A DNA stretch of 64,000 nucleotides, from the NCBI RefSeq assembly GCF_003056725.1, contig NZ_QBKZ01000016.1:581501-645500 (forward strand), in the 5' to 3' direction. Below the pieces are notes generated by a model that saw only the letters and a list, made by a program, of their open reading frames with translations, searched no databases and was not told the origin of the DNA. The translations under genes and the position numbers were made by a program. The stretch's first letter is position 1. Each line of letters begins with the position of its first letter. The stretch comes from Mangrovicoccus ximenensis. Its GTDB lineage: Bacteria > Pseudomonadota > Alphaproteobacteria > Rhodobacterales > Rhodobacteraceae. Below are positions 9,981 through 19,280 of the stretch, one piece after another.

Positions 9981-10122
9981 GCTCGATCGCGCCGCGGATC
10001 AGCGGATCGCGGTGCGGCTCCACCGCCACGGCAGCGGCCAGGACCGCGGCGGGCGGTGCTGCGACCAGCCGGTCGTGGCGCTCGCGGAATTGGAAGTCCG
10101 GAAGGAAGGTGTCGATCAGCAT
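9981..10122 (-). CDS. START/SRPBCC-like protein, N-terminal fragment
   Basis: ATG at 10122 with an upstream GGAGA. The start reads MLIDTFLPDFQFRERHDRLV then AAPPAAVLAAA, resembling DUF2867/SRPBCC proteins that begin with a short strand and an APPxxV turn. Only about 47 residues precede the seam. It follows the TauE/SafE gene by 42 bp on the same strand, so they may be co-transcribed. Confidence 0.4.
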
Positions 10123-10164
10123 GGCGCGGTCTCCGCAGGGGATCGGCGGCACCGTGGCAGCGGC

Positions 10165-10497
10165 TCAGCCCTTCGGCAAGCCGAGGATCACCGCCGCGGC
10201 AATCAGCACATAGGCGCTGCGCCGGTAGAGCGTCTCGCGCGCCGGATCGAACAGCGCCTGGCCCAGCCGCGAGCCCGCCGCATAGGGCAGCAGCTGCAGC
10301 AGCCCGAGCCCGATCGCAGGCCCCGAGAGCAGCCCCTGAAGCGCCAGCTGCGGCAGCAGGAGCAGCGACAGGAGCGTCAGGAAGACCAGCGTATTGGCAC
10401 GGTTGGCCGCCGCGCTGCCCTGCCCGCCGAGATGGAACAGGATCACCACCGGCCCGGTCAGCCCGGTCGCGCCGCCGACCATGCCGGTGGCCGTGGT
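10165..10497 (-). CDS. TauE/SafE-family sulfite exporter, C-terminus
   Basis: Ends with the family-typical helices: GMVGGATGLTGPVVILFHL (conserved GxxGxTGPxV), a long Leu-rich helix, and RRSAYVLIAAAVILGLP before a natural stop. These inner-membrane proteins export sulfite or sulfo-organic anions. The N-terminal half is missing. Confidence 0.8.
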   Translation of the reverse strand, partial: TTATGMVGGATGLTGPVVILFHLGGQGSAAANRANTLVFLTLLSLLLLPQLALQGLLSGPAIGLGLLQLLPYAAGSRLGQALFDPARETLYRRSAYVLIAAAVILGLPKG

Positions 10498-10780
10498 CGA
10501 GGCCTCGGACCTGACGCCGCGCACCGCCTTCAGCCTGACCGAGCCCGAGGCCGTCATGGCCCGCATCGCCGAGACCCGCAGCCGCGGCTATGCGATCATC
10601 GACCAGGAGGTGGAGACAGGGCTGCGTTCGATCGCGGTGCCGGTGATGAATGCCCGCGGCACGGTGGTCGCGGCGCTGAATACCGGCATGGCCGCGACGC
10701 AGGAGGCCGCATCGGCGCTGGCCGAGACCTACCTGCCCGCGCTCCTCCGGGTCCAGGCCGGGCTGCGCCGGGTGCTCTGA
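10498..10780 (+). CDS. IclR-family regulator, C-terminal effector domain
   Basis: Contains IAETRSRGYAIIDQEVETGLRSIAVPV followed by VVAALNTGM and a terminal helix before the stop at 10780. The D-x-E...G-x-x-x-I-A-x-P-V pattern is characteristic of IclR/PcaR effector domains. The DNA-binding domain is absent. The effector is unknown, though aromatic-acid regulators look most similar. Confidence 0.8.
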
Positions 10781-10847
10781 GCCCCGCATCGTTGCCTGGC
10801 GCGATGTGTTGCGCTATGTGTAGCCCATCCGGCAGAGAGGACCCGCC

Positions 10848-11010
10848 ATGGCCACCGCCCTGAACATCCGCGACATCGGCGAAGCCCGCAAGGCGGCGCT
10901 GGAGCTCGAGGCCCGCTCCCGCGGCATCTCGGTGGCCGAGCTGGTGCGCAGCTTCATCGATGACGGCATCGGCCAGGCCCAGGCCGGCCGCGACCGCGCC
11001 GCCGAGGAGG
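10848..11010 (+). CDS. Ribbon-helix-helix (FitA/VapB-like) protein, N-terminal part
   Basis: ATG at 10848 after AGAGAGGAC. The product begins MATALNIRDIGEARKAALEL, then EARSRGISVAELVRSFIDDG, a ribbon-helix-helix fold seen in plasmid-stabilisation antitoxins. The partner toxin would be expected downstream, but the sequence changes identity near 11010. The 67-bp gap after the IclR gene is real, being inside one segment. Confidence 0.6.
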
Positions 11011-11522
11011 AGACCGATGGCGGGATGGGCGGCACCGGTATCCTCGGCGTGATCACCGCCGCGGGCGAGCTCCGGGTCGACGGGCGCAGCTTCCTCTACC
11101 GGCCCGAGGCGCGGGTCGGCTCGCAGCTGGGCGACTTCCCGGTCTCCGACCTGCGCCGCGGCGACACGGTGATGCTGGCGGCGATCAAATCCGCCTCGGC
11201 CAGCTGCGCTGTCTCGGTGATGCATTACCTGCCGGTGGTCGGCCAGGTCGCCGGGCTCTCCGGCAATGGCCGGGGCTTCACGGTGCTCGGCGCCGAGGTG
11301 GAACTGGCCCGCGGCGGCAGCATCGAGGATGGCGACGGCCGCCCGGTCCCGGTCTCCGCGCTGGAGGAGGGCAGCAAGGTGGCGGTGTCCGGGCTGTGGG
11401 AGGGGACGCGCATCCGCGCCACCCATGTGCGGATCGTCGATGGCCGGCCGCGGCTGCGCGACTCGATCACCGGGCCGCTGCGGGTGGACGGCAACGGCGA
11501 CTCCTATATCGGCGCCTCGCCG
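11011..11522 (+). CDS. DUF5666-domain protein, internal fragment
   Basis: Repeated small beta-barrel units of about 65 residues: GVITAAGELRVDGRSF, then VSALEEGSKVAVSGLWEGTRIRATHVRI and a further unit starting ITGPLRV. This is the OB-like layout of DUF5666 proteins, usually exported. Function is unknown. It is open at both ends. Confidence 0.65.
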
Positions 11523-12037
11523 CGCGCCGCCGCAAGCCCGCCCCCGCCGTCACCCTGCCGCGCCGCCGCGTGCAGCTGGCGATCGGCGTCCTCTTGGTGC
11601 TGCTCTTCTCCAAGCAGGTCTACATGGCCGCGATGTCGAGCTACTACACCTTCTTCCTGATCGACCGCTTCGGGCTCGGCACGACCGGGGCGCAGCGGAT
11701 GCTGTTCCTGTTCCTCGCCGCAGTGGCCCTCGGCACGGTGATCGGCGGGCCGGTCGGCGACCGGATCGGGCGGCGCACGGTGATCTGGATCTCGATCCTC
11801 GGCGCGCTGCCCTTCACGCTGGCGCTGCCCTTCGCCTCGCTGTTCTGGACCGGCGTGCTGTCGGTGATCATCGGCGTGATCATCGCCTCGCCCTGCCCGC
11901 GATCATCGTGCTGGCGCAGGAGCTGGTCCCGGCCCGGGTCGGCACCATGGCGGGACTGTTCTTCGGCGCGGCCTTCGGCGTCGCCGGGATCGCGGCGGCG
12001 GCGCTCGGGGTGCTGGCCGACGCCCGGCCGGGAGCGG
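11523..12037 (+). pseudogene. Fosmidomycin-resistance-like MFS transporter, frameshifted fragment
   Basis: Helices QLAIGVLLVLLFSKQVYMAAMSSYYTFFL, GGPVGDRIGRRTVIW and FWTGVLSVIIGVIIAS match Fsr-type MFS exporters. The frame breaks near 11890: at tcgccctgccc one G seems missing (expected S-A-L-P), and the next frame resumes PAIIVLAQELVPARVGTMAGLFFG. The defect is either a one-base assembly/sequencing error in a GC run or a real mutation. Confidence 0.75.
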
Positions 12038-12541
12038 CCAGAGCTCGGGCAGCGTCACCCGCAGGAGCGCTCCGGCGGCGAGCAGGGCCAGCCCGGTGCC
12101 GAAGGGCGAGCCCGAGAGCCAGCGCCGCATCGGCGCCGGACGGAACAGCAGCACCAGAAGCAGGCAGATCTGCACATAGGCTTCGACGAACCAATAGAGA
12201 TAGGGCAGCATCAGATGGGTCTCGGGCACGGTCACCGCGAAATTGCCGATCAGCGCCACCGAGGCCCAGGGCACCTGCTGCCAGACCAGCGCATAGCCCG
12301 CCAGCACCAGGCCATAGGGCACCAGCACCCGGCCGAGCGGCGCGAGAAAGCCAGCCGCATCGCCTTCGGCGAGGAAGCGCGCGCGGTCCTGCGCGACGCT
12401 CATGCCGAGCAGAACCATCATCGCCGCCGCGCCGCCATAGACCGGCCAGAAGGTCTGGTGCGCAACCACCACGGCGAGGATCGCCAGCGCCCGCGCCAGA
12501 AGCGGCATCGGCACCTGCGGCGACGTCGCCGAGGCCCGCGG
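12038..12541 (-). CDS. Acyltransferase-3-like multi-helix membrane protein, fragment
   Basis: About ten hydrophobic stretches: LARALAILAVVVAHQTFWPVYG, GAAAMMVLLGMSVAQDRARF, LVPYGLVLAGYALVWQQVPW, then HLMLPYLYWFVEAYVQICLLL. The D/H-poor start and the PYLYWFVEAY turn resemble O-acyltransferase-type membrane proteins. Substrate unknown. It is cut at both ends. Confidence 0.6.
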
Positions 12542-13078
12542 CCGTGTGCACCGGCGCGCCGCTGTCGCCGGTGCCGAAGCAGGCCGGATCGGGCGAGAGG
12601 CCGCAGAACCCGAGCAGCGACGCGATCGCAGGTCCCGGCGCCGCGGCGAGTTCCTCGAAAAGACAGTCATGGATGCGCTCCGGGAAAGCGGCCTGCCAGC
12701 GGCGCATCGCGGCTTCGGTGGCGCGGAACTCGGCGGCGATGTCGGCGAGCCGGTAGGACCAGGGCTGCTTCGCGCCGAAATGGGTGCGGAAGCAGGAGAA
12801 GCCGACCGCCATCGGGTGGCGGCGCATCCAGATCACCCGGGCTTCGGGCAGGGCAGCGAGCGCGTGGCCCGCCAGATAGGCATTCGCGGGCATCTTGTCG
12901 GTTGCCGCAGCGGCGCCTTGCGCGGCCGCGGCCATCGCGGCGCGGTAGCGTTCCGCGAAACCGGCGGTTGTCTCTGCCGGCCAGGGCGGCTGGCTGCGCA
13001 TAAGGGGAGCGAAGGCAGCCTCCAGCGCGGTCTTCTCGCCGCCGGCCAGCGCCGCTGGCGCCGCGGCAGCTGGCCCTT
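12542..13078 (-). CDS. Sulfotransferase-family protein, fragment
   Basis: Contains KMPANAYLAGHALAALPEARVIWMRRHP (the DK-P-N and 3'-phosphate-binding R-x-P region of PAPS-dependent sulfotransferases), then FSCFRTHFG, and a terminal ELAAAPGPAIASLLGFCGL. Many relatives carry TPR repeats upstream; that part is absent. It would transfer sulfate from PAPS to an unknown acceptor. Confidence 0.75.
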
Positions 13079-13440
13079 CGCCGCGCGGTGACGCCCGGCG
13101 GGTCGATGCACCCCTATGCCTGGACCATCGGCGGCGCGGTCTGGGACGGGCATGTTCCGGCCGGCGTGACCCGCGGGACGAGATGCGTTCCGCAACATGT
13201 CGATGATGGCCCATCCGATGCATCTGCACGGCCATGCCTTCCAGGTGACTGCGATCGGCGGCCAACCGGTCTCCGGGGCGTTGCGCGACACGGTCCCCGT
13301 TCCGGAGACGGGCTCGGTCACGGTGGCTTTCGAAGCCGGGGAGGTGGTGCGCTGGATGATGCATTGCCGCCGGACGGGGCATCTTGCGAGCGGCATGATG
13401 GCCGAACTCGAGCTCCGCCTGATCGCGTGGCGCCCGGGCG
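13079..13440 (+). pseudogene. Multicopper oxidase, C-terminal cupredoxin domain, frameshifted
   Basis: Starts in GGSMHPYAWTIGGAVWDGHVPAGVTRG; the frame then breaks near 13180 and resumes as MSMMAHPMHLHGHAFQVTAIGG (copper ligand motif HPMHLHGH). Two one-base losses in runs (gggg, ttt) would restore it. The second copper motif reads HCRRTGHLASGMM, where the family has HCHxxxHxxxGM, so one trinuclear-site His is Arg. The stretch 13441-13555 shows nothing. Confidence 0.7.
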
Positions 13441-13556
13441 GCGCCCGCAGGATGGCTTGGCCGGGAGCGGCTTCCCGCGGCAGGCGCCATGCGTTTCCGG
13501 ACATTTGCGGTGCCGCCGTCCGCGGATGGCGGCTGCACGAGGGGGCGGTGCGGTTT

Positions 13557-13893
13557 CGCGCAGCCGCCCGGCCAGATCCGGCGGGATGATCAGCGCGGCG
13601 CGGACCCGGCCCGCGCGGATCGCGCGCTCGGCCTCCTCGGGGGTGGCGTAGGCCGCCGTGAAATCCACGATCTGCGTCGCTTCGACCATCTGCACCAGCG
13701 CGCGGCTGAGCCCGGACTGCGCCTGGTCGACCAGCGCGGCGGGGATGTGGCGCAGGTTGGTCTCGATCGCATAGCCGAACAGCAGCAGCTGGATCACCGG
13801 GATCATCACGATCATGCCGAAGGTCATGCGGTCGCGGTGGAGCTGCAGCAGCTCCTTCCTCAGCACGGCGATCATGCGGAAGGGCGAGATCAT
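13557..13893 (-). CDS. ABC-2 type permease (YhhJ/YadH-like), N-terminal fragment
   Basis: ATG at 13893 overlaps the stop of the preceding ATPase gene (ATGA). Reads MISPFRMIAVLRKELLQLHR, then IVMIPVIQLLLFGYAIETN, then a periplasmic domain with RAALIIPPDLAGRL. This is the start of an ABC-2 efflux permease such as YhhJ, which exports drugs or unknown substrates with its paired ATPase. Confidence 0.8.
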
Positions 13894-14078
13894 GCCGCCT
13901 CGTCCCGGGTGGCGGAGACGAAGACGTCTTCCAGGTTCGGGCGGGCCGGGGCGATCGCCGCTTCGGGCGGCAGATCGGCGGCGGCGCGCAGCCGGGCTTC
14001 TGGATCGGCGATGCTGCCTTCGACCAGCACCCGCAGCCGCGTGCCGATCTGCGCCGCCGACAGGATGCCCGCCCAGCG
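13890..14078 (-). CDS. ABC transporter ATP-binding protein, C-terminal tail
   Basis: Last 60 residues of an ATPase: RLRVLVEGSIADPEARLRAAA, then PARPNLEDVFVSATRD before the stop. The L-E-D-V-F-V-x-A-T ending is typical of ABC ATPases paired with ABC-2 permeases. Walker motifs are outside the fragment. It is translationally coupled to the permease. Confidence 0.75.
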   Translation of the reverse strand, partial: RWAGILSAAQIGTRLRVLVEGSIADPEARLRAAADLPPEAAIAPARPNLEDVFVSATRDEAA

Positions 14079-14608
14079 TGCCGGTCTTGTCGAAAACGGC
14101 CGTGTCGGTCTCGGCGAGCCGCTCCAGCGCGGTCGCGTCCTTGATCAGCAGCCCGCGGCGGAACAGCCGCCCCGACGCCGCCGTCGTCACCGCCGGAACC
14201 GCGAGGCCGAGCGCGCAGGGACAGGTGATGATCAGCACCGCCGCCGCGATGTTGAGCGCGACGCGCAGGTCGCCGGTGCCCGCGAACCAGCCGAGGAAGG
14301 CCAGCCCCGAGAGGATATGCACCCCGGGCGCGTAGAGCTTCGCCGCCTTGTCGGCCAGCGAGGAATATTGCGACCGGCCGCTTTCGGCGATCGCCACCAG
14401 GTCGGTCAGCGCATGCAGCGAGGTGTCCGCCCCCACCGCGGTCGCCCGCAGCACGAGCGGCCCGGTCAGGTTCACCTCGCCGGCCGAGACCTGCATCCCC
14501 GGCCCCGCCTGCACCGGCAGGGTCTCGCCGGTCAGCAGCGCGCGGTCGAGTTCCGACATGCCCTCGGCGATCTCGCCATCGACCGGGACCGCACCGGAAA
14601 TTGAACCG
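14079..14608 (-). CDS. ccoI: Cbb3-oxidase-type copper P-type ATPase (CcoI/FixI), central fragment
   Basis: Has TGE loop (LLTGETLPVQAGPG), the metal-site helix LIITCPCALGLAVPAV and phosphorylation motif FDKTGTL, with LADKAAKLYAPGVHILSGLAF between them. Sequence details (AESGRSQYSSLADKAAKLYAP) match FixI/CcoI, which supplies copper to cbb3 oxidase, better than CopA. It ends one residue after DKTGTL. Confidence 0.8.
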
Positions 14609-14660
14609 CCGCGCTTCTTGGCACGACCGAAGGGCATGAGACCTATGAGGAGATGCCCCG

Positions 14661-15044
14661 ATGGCCTTCCACGACACCCTGTACAGCATCGAGAACATGA
14701 TCGGCTTCACCGGCAAGCTGCATGAATTGCCGACCGTCTATTTCATGGATGGCGAATATGCCGGGCACATCACCCAGCAGCACCCGGTCGCCGAGAATGT
14801 CGGCCGCGAGGAGGTCATCCCGGCCGGCGCCTACCGCTACGCCAACGAGCCCGTGCCCGGGCGCGGCGAGGTACTGCACGAATACCGCAACGACCGCCTC
14901 ATCCATGTCAGCCGCAACAAGCTGATCCTGCTGGCACGGCTGAACATCACGGCCATCGACATCTGCGCCCAGTCGATCTGGCGCCACCCCGACGCCAAGC
15001 CGGTCGCCATGCGCAGGCGGCACCGCGGCGTGCGCTTCGGCTGA
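14661..15044 (+). CDS. Intact hypothetical protein, 127 aa
   Basis: ATG at 14661 is preceded by GAGGAG at 14646-14652 and ends with a stop inside the same segment, so it is a complete gene. Begins [16 protein letters not shown] and contains [24 protein letters not shown]. It has no signal peptide or membrane helix, and a basic C-terminus ([11 protein letters not shown]). I do not recognise the family. Its size and isolation could fit a phage or accessory gene. Function unknown. Confidence 0.75.
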   Translation: MAFHDTLYSIENMIGFTGKLHELPTVYFMDGEYAGHITQQHPVAENVGREEVIPAGAYRYANEPVPGRGEVLHEYRNDRLIHVSRNKLILLARLNITAIDICAQSIWRHPDAKPVAMRRRHRGVRFG

Positions 15045-15111
15045 CGGGGAGCACAGCGGGCGCGCCATCTCCGGCGCCGCCGCCATCCACCTGACCGGAA
15101 ACGGGCGGTCT

Positions 15112-15635
15112 TCAGCCCGGAGAAGCTCAGGTCGCAGCCGGGCCGGTCAAGCAGCGGCCGCGGGAAGCGGAACCGTGCCGGATCGCCCTTCGCCGCCTCG
15201 CGCTCGACCGCCGGGCCGCCGGGCTGTTCCAGCCCGAGGAGCTTCGCGGTCTTGTCGAAGGCTTCGCCGGGGGCGTCGTCGATCGTGCCGCCGAGCCGGG
15301 TGAAGCTGTCGGGGCCCTCGGCCACCAGGAACTGGCAATGCCCGCCCGAGACCAGCAGCATCAGATAGGGAAAGCCGATCCCGTCGGTCAGCCGCGGGGT
15401 CAGTGCGTGGCCCGCCAGATGGTTGACCCCGACCAGCGGCTTGCCCGCGCCGAGGGCGATGCCCTTGGCGCACATCACGCCCGCCAGCACCCCGCCGATC
15501 AGCCCGGGACCGGAGGTCACCGCCACGACATCCACCGCCGAGAGCGGCAGCCCGGCCTCGGCCAGCGCCTGTTCGACCGCCAGGTCCATCTTCTCGGCAT
15601 GGGCGCGGGCGGCAAGCTCCGGGAGGCGCACCGCG
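15112..15635 (-). CDS. tsaD: tRNA threonylcarbamoyladenosine synthase subunit TsaD, fragment
   Basis: Unmistakable TsaD/Gcp: [20 protein letters not shown], metal-binding [10 protein letters not shown] (two His), then [14 protein letters not shown] and [13 protein letters not shown], ending SFSGLKTA. It forms t6A37 on ANN-decoding tRNAs with TsaB/TsaE. Both ends are missing. Confidence 0.95.
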
Positions 15636-16145
15636 CCCGCATGGCCGACCGCCTGGCGGGCGCGAAGCCGGTCCGGCCCGACACCAACCTGAACCGCTTC
15701 GACCCGTTCGGGCTGCGCTATGTCGCGCTGATGCTCTTTGCCACCGGGCTGCTCTTCGGCTCGATCTGGAAGGCCGACACGATCGCGGGCATGGCGCCGG
15801 GCCGCGCCGATGCGCTGGCTGCCGGGCCGACCTGGGAGGGCTGGGTCGAGCCGCCGCGCTATACCGGCCAGCCGAGCCTCTATCTCGCCGACCTGCCGGA
15901 AGACGGCGTCGCCGTGCCGAAAGGCTCCAAGGTGATGGTCCGGCTCTATGGCGATGTCGGCGCGCTGACCCTGTCCGAGACCGTCTCGGGGCGCACCGGC
16001 GAGATCGGCAGCGCCGCCGACCCGGTGCAGGATTTCGAGGTGGCGCAGTCCGGCACGCTGGCCATCGAGGGGCCGGGCGGCCGCAGCTGGGAGCTGGAGG
16101 TGATGCCCGACAGCGCGCCGCAGGTCTCGGTGCAGGGCGAGCGGA
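15636..16145 (+). CDS. TIGR02302/DUF4175 membrane protein, fragment near N-terminus
   Basis: [26 protein letters not shown] is the second transmembrane helix of the alphaproteobacterial TIGR02302 family, followed by a periplasmic beta-rich part ([34 protein letters not shown]). The family's role is unknown; full proteins exceed 800 residues. Open at both ends. Confidence 0.7.
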
Positions 16146-16566
16146 CGGTGATCTGCTGGCTCTCCCCGGTGGAGCCGGGGATGCGGATGACATGGGCGCC
16201 GGGCTTGATCGCGATGAAGCTCAGCTCCACCGTGCCGGCCTTGTCGAATTCGATCGAGTCGACCGCCATCGGGCGGATCTCGATCTTGTTGATGACGATC
16301 TCGTTCATCCAGATCGCCCGGAAGAAGGACGGCCCCTCGATCGCCAGCTCCGCCGAGCCGTCGGCCGTGATCATCATCTTGTAGTAGGCGCCGGATTGCA
16401 GGACGACATCCTCGCCCAGCGGCTCGCCCGAAGCCAGCGTCAGCTCGATCGGCGCGCCGCGGTTGCACGAGGCCAGCAGGCCCGCGAAGCCCAAGTCGTC
16501 GCAGAGCGGCGCGGCGGCCGCGGGCGCGGCCAGCGCCAGGGCGGCCAGGGTGGTCAGGATACGCAT
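16146..16566 (-). CDS. Periplasmic protein of a PQQ/methylotrophy-type cluster, N-terminal part
   Basis: ATG at 16566, 8 bp after the stop of a YVTN-propeller gene. Signal peptide [18 protein letters not shown], then [17 protein letters not shown] (two Cys) and a beta-rich body with [19 protein letters not shown] recall such a protein next to PQQ-associated propellers in Paracoccus-like genomes. Its role is unknown. It is cut just before the C-terminus. Confidence 0.55.
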
Positions 16567-16573
16567 TTTCGCC

Positions 16574-16655
16574 TCACATGTCCGGTTGCACGACGACGCC
16601 CCAGGGCTGCTCGCCGACCTGGATCGAGCGCAGCGCCTTCTGCTGGGCGACGTCG
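16574..16655 (-). CDS. PQQ-associated YVTN beta-propeller protein, C-terminus
   Basis: Last blade: [17 protein letters not shown] then [12 protein letters not shown] and a stop. The V-I-D-(T/V)...P-x-G-x-x-P-W-G-V pattern is a YVTN repeat as in PQQ-dependent catabolism-associated propellers. It precedes the periplasmic protein and probably shares its transcript. Confidence 0.6.
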
Positions 16656-16821
16656 ATCACGGTGCCGCCACGGCCAGCCCGGCCAGCGGCCAGGCCCAGG
16701 CGGCGGCGGCCCCGCGTGTTAGCGCGAACGCGGTGTTGACCTTCACCGGCAAGCGCGTCAGCAAGCCGAGGGCGGCAGAAATGTCGCGCAGATCGAAAAG
16801 CGGTCCGGGGCGGGCAGGCAT
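16656..16821 (-). CDS. cobS: Cobalamin synthase CobS, N-terminus
   Basis: ATG at 16821, diverging from cobT. Reads [17 protein letters not shown] and then [14 protein letters not shown], the start of adenosylcobinamide-GDP ribazoletransferase, an inner-membrane enzyme of late B12 synthesis. Only about 53 residues remain. Divergence from cobT within one segment is genuine. Confidence 0.75.
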
Positions 16822-16862
16822 GGCACGTCCTTGGCTGGAACAGGCGGAAGGCAGGGCATCCA

Positions 16863-17187
16863 TGTTCAAGACCATCGAGGAATTCAAGGCCGAGTTCGCG
16901 CGCTTTCCCGAGGCGGATGCCGGGATCCGGGCGGCGGCGCAGGCCCGGAATTCCGCCCTGACCAAGCCCGAGGGCGCGCTCGGACGGCTCGAGGCGCTGG
17001 CGCTGTGGTATGCCTCCTGGCGGGGCGATGCGCGGCCCGCGCTCGACAAGGTGCAGATCGCGGTCTTCGCGGGCAATCACGGCGTCGCTGCCAAGGGCGT
17101 CTCGGCCTATCCCGCCGAAGTGACCGCGCAGATGGTCGCCAATTACGAGGCGGGCGGCGCGGCGATCAACCAGCTGGCGCGCGCCGC
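16863..17187 (+). CDS. cobT: Nicotinate-nucleotide:dimethylbenzimidazole phosphoribosyltransferase CobT, N-terminus
   Basis: ATG at 16863. Contains [23 protein letters not shown] and [27 protein letters not shown], the hallmark of CobT/CobU-type enzymes that make alpha-ribazole phosphate for the lower B12 ligand. It diverges from cobS across a 41-bp gap that must hold both promoters or leaderless starts. It is cut after QLARA. Confidence 0.92.
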
Positions 17188-17720
17188 CCGGCAGACGCCG
17201 GTGGTGACCGCGAAGCTGTCGGTCTCGCCGCGCTCGGTCAGCGGCACCATGATCGAGGCCGCGGCGGCGGAGGCGGCGGTGATGCCCGGCACGATCTCCA
17301 CCTCGATCCCGGCGGCGCGGGCGGCGGCGATTTCCTCGGCGGCGCGGCCGAAGATCGACGGATCGCCGGATTTCAGCCGCACCACGCGGCGGCCCTTCAG
17401 CGCCTCGGCGGTGATCACCCGGTCGATCTTCTCCTGCGGCCAGGCATGCTGCCCGACTTCCTTGCCGACATAGATGCGGTCGGCATCGCGGCGGGCGAGT
17501 TCCAGCACCTCGGGCTCGACCAGCCGGTCGTGGAAGATCACGTCCGCCTCCTGCAGCCGCCGCACTGCCCGCAGCGTCAGCAGGTCGCGCGCGCCGGGTC
17601 CGGCGCCCACGAGCGAGATATGGCCCCTGGCCCCGGGCATTTCGCCGGTTTCCAGCGCGGCCTTCAGCATGTCGGCGGCGGCGCTTTCCCGGCCCGCCTC
17701 ATGCGCGCGGAACTCGACGG
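17188..17720 (-). CDS. cysG: Siroheme synthase CysG/uroporphyrinogen-III methyltransferase, fragment
   Basis: Linker [18 protein letters not shown], then [20 protein letters not shown] (SAM-binding start), [34 protein letters not shown] and [18 protein letters not shown]. The residues ahead of the methyltransferase domain point to a CysG-type fusion rather than stand-alone CobA. It makes precorrin-2. Cut shortly after [11 protein letters not shown]. Confidence 0.85.
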
Positions 17721-18238
17721 GCTGGAACCGGTCGGCACCAGATCGCTCGACGCGCATCTGGCGGATCTGCGCGCGCGCGTCGAGCTCTTGGCCCGCGGCG
17801 CCTTCGCCGATAGCGGCGTGCCGCTCTGGGACGGGCGCGACGGCGAGGCCGCCGAGAAGGCGATGAACGCGCTCGCGGAAGATGCCGGCCATGGCGGCGA
17901 GCTGGACGTGGTCACCTTCAATTCGGTGCTGCGCGGCTCGATGTCCGAAGAGGTCCGCGACCCGACCCTGCCGCACCCGGGCGTGATGATCTGGGGCACG
18001 CTCGAGGCCCGCGTCCAGGGCGCCGAGCTGGTGATCCTCGCAGGTCTCAATGACGGCGTCTGGCCCGAGCAGCCCGAGCCCGACCCCTGGCTGAACCGCG
18101 CGATGAGGAAGGCCGCCGGGCTGCTTCTCCCGGAACGGCGGATCGGCCTCGCGGCGCATGACTTCCAGCAGGCAGCGGGGGCGCCGCAGGTGGTTCTGGC
18201 CCGCGCCAAGCGCTCGGCCGAGGCCGATGCCGTGCCGA
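17721..18238 (+). CDS. addB: Double-strand break repair protein AddB, fragment
   Basis: Contains HPGVMIWGTLEARVQGAELVILAGLNDGVWPEQPEPDPWLNRAMRKA-type sequence (given here in parts: WGTLEARVQGAELVILAGLN; DGVWPEQPEPDPWLN), then ERRIGLAAHDFQQAAGA. This is the inactivated-helicase core of alphaproteobacterial AddB. With AddA it processes DNA ends for recombination. Open at both ends. Confidence 0.85.
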
Positions 18239-18760
18239 AATCGCCCTCGAGCCCGTGGCCGACCGCCTCGTGCAGCATCACGCCCGGCCAGCCGGCGCCG
18301 AGCACGACATCCATCTGGCCCGCAGGCGCGGGGACGGCCTCGAGATTCACCAGCGCGATGCGCAGCGCTTCCTTCACCGAGGACTGCCACAGCGCCGGGT
18401 CGAGCAGCCCGGTCAGCGCGGTGCGGCCGCCGCCGCCGGCATTGCCGCTCTCGCGGCGGCCGTCCTGCTCGACGATCACCGAGACCGACAGCCGGGTCAT
18501 CGGGCGGGTGTCCTCGACCATGTGTCCGTCGGCGCGCAGGATCACCACCTGCTGCAGAGAGGCCGCGATGGTCGCCGAGACCTGCACCACGCGCTTGTCG
18601 AGGTCGCGGGCGAAGGCGTCGATCTCGCGCAGCGTCTCGACCTTCACCGGGAAGGCGGCATCCTCGATCGGGTCGAATGCCTTGTAGAGATGCCGGTTGG
18701 TGCCCTGCGGCGCATCCGCCATCACGCCGCCGCCATCGCCGACGGCGAGCCGCGCGGTCG
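18239..18760 (-). CDS. tldD: Metalloprotease TldD, central fragment
   Basis: PQGTNRHLYKAFDPIEDAAF precedes RLSVSVIVEQDGRRESGNAG and the metal site VMLHEAVGHGLEGDF (HExxxH). TldD with TldE/PmbA cleaves peptides such as modified bacteriocin precursors in the cytoplasm. It is cut right after the HExxxH helix. Confidence 0.9.

Positions 18761-19280
<520 letters not shown>

Noticed and set aside
16822-16862. Cobalamin riboswitch between cobS and cobT
   Set aside because: The divergent gap is only 41 bp, too short for the roughly 200-nt riboswitch.
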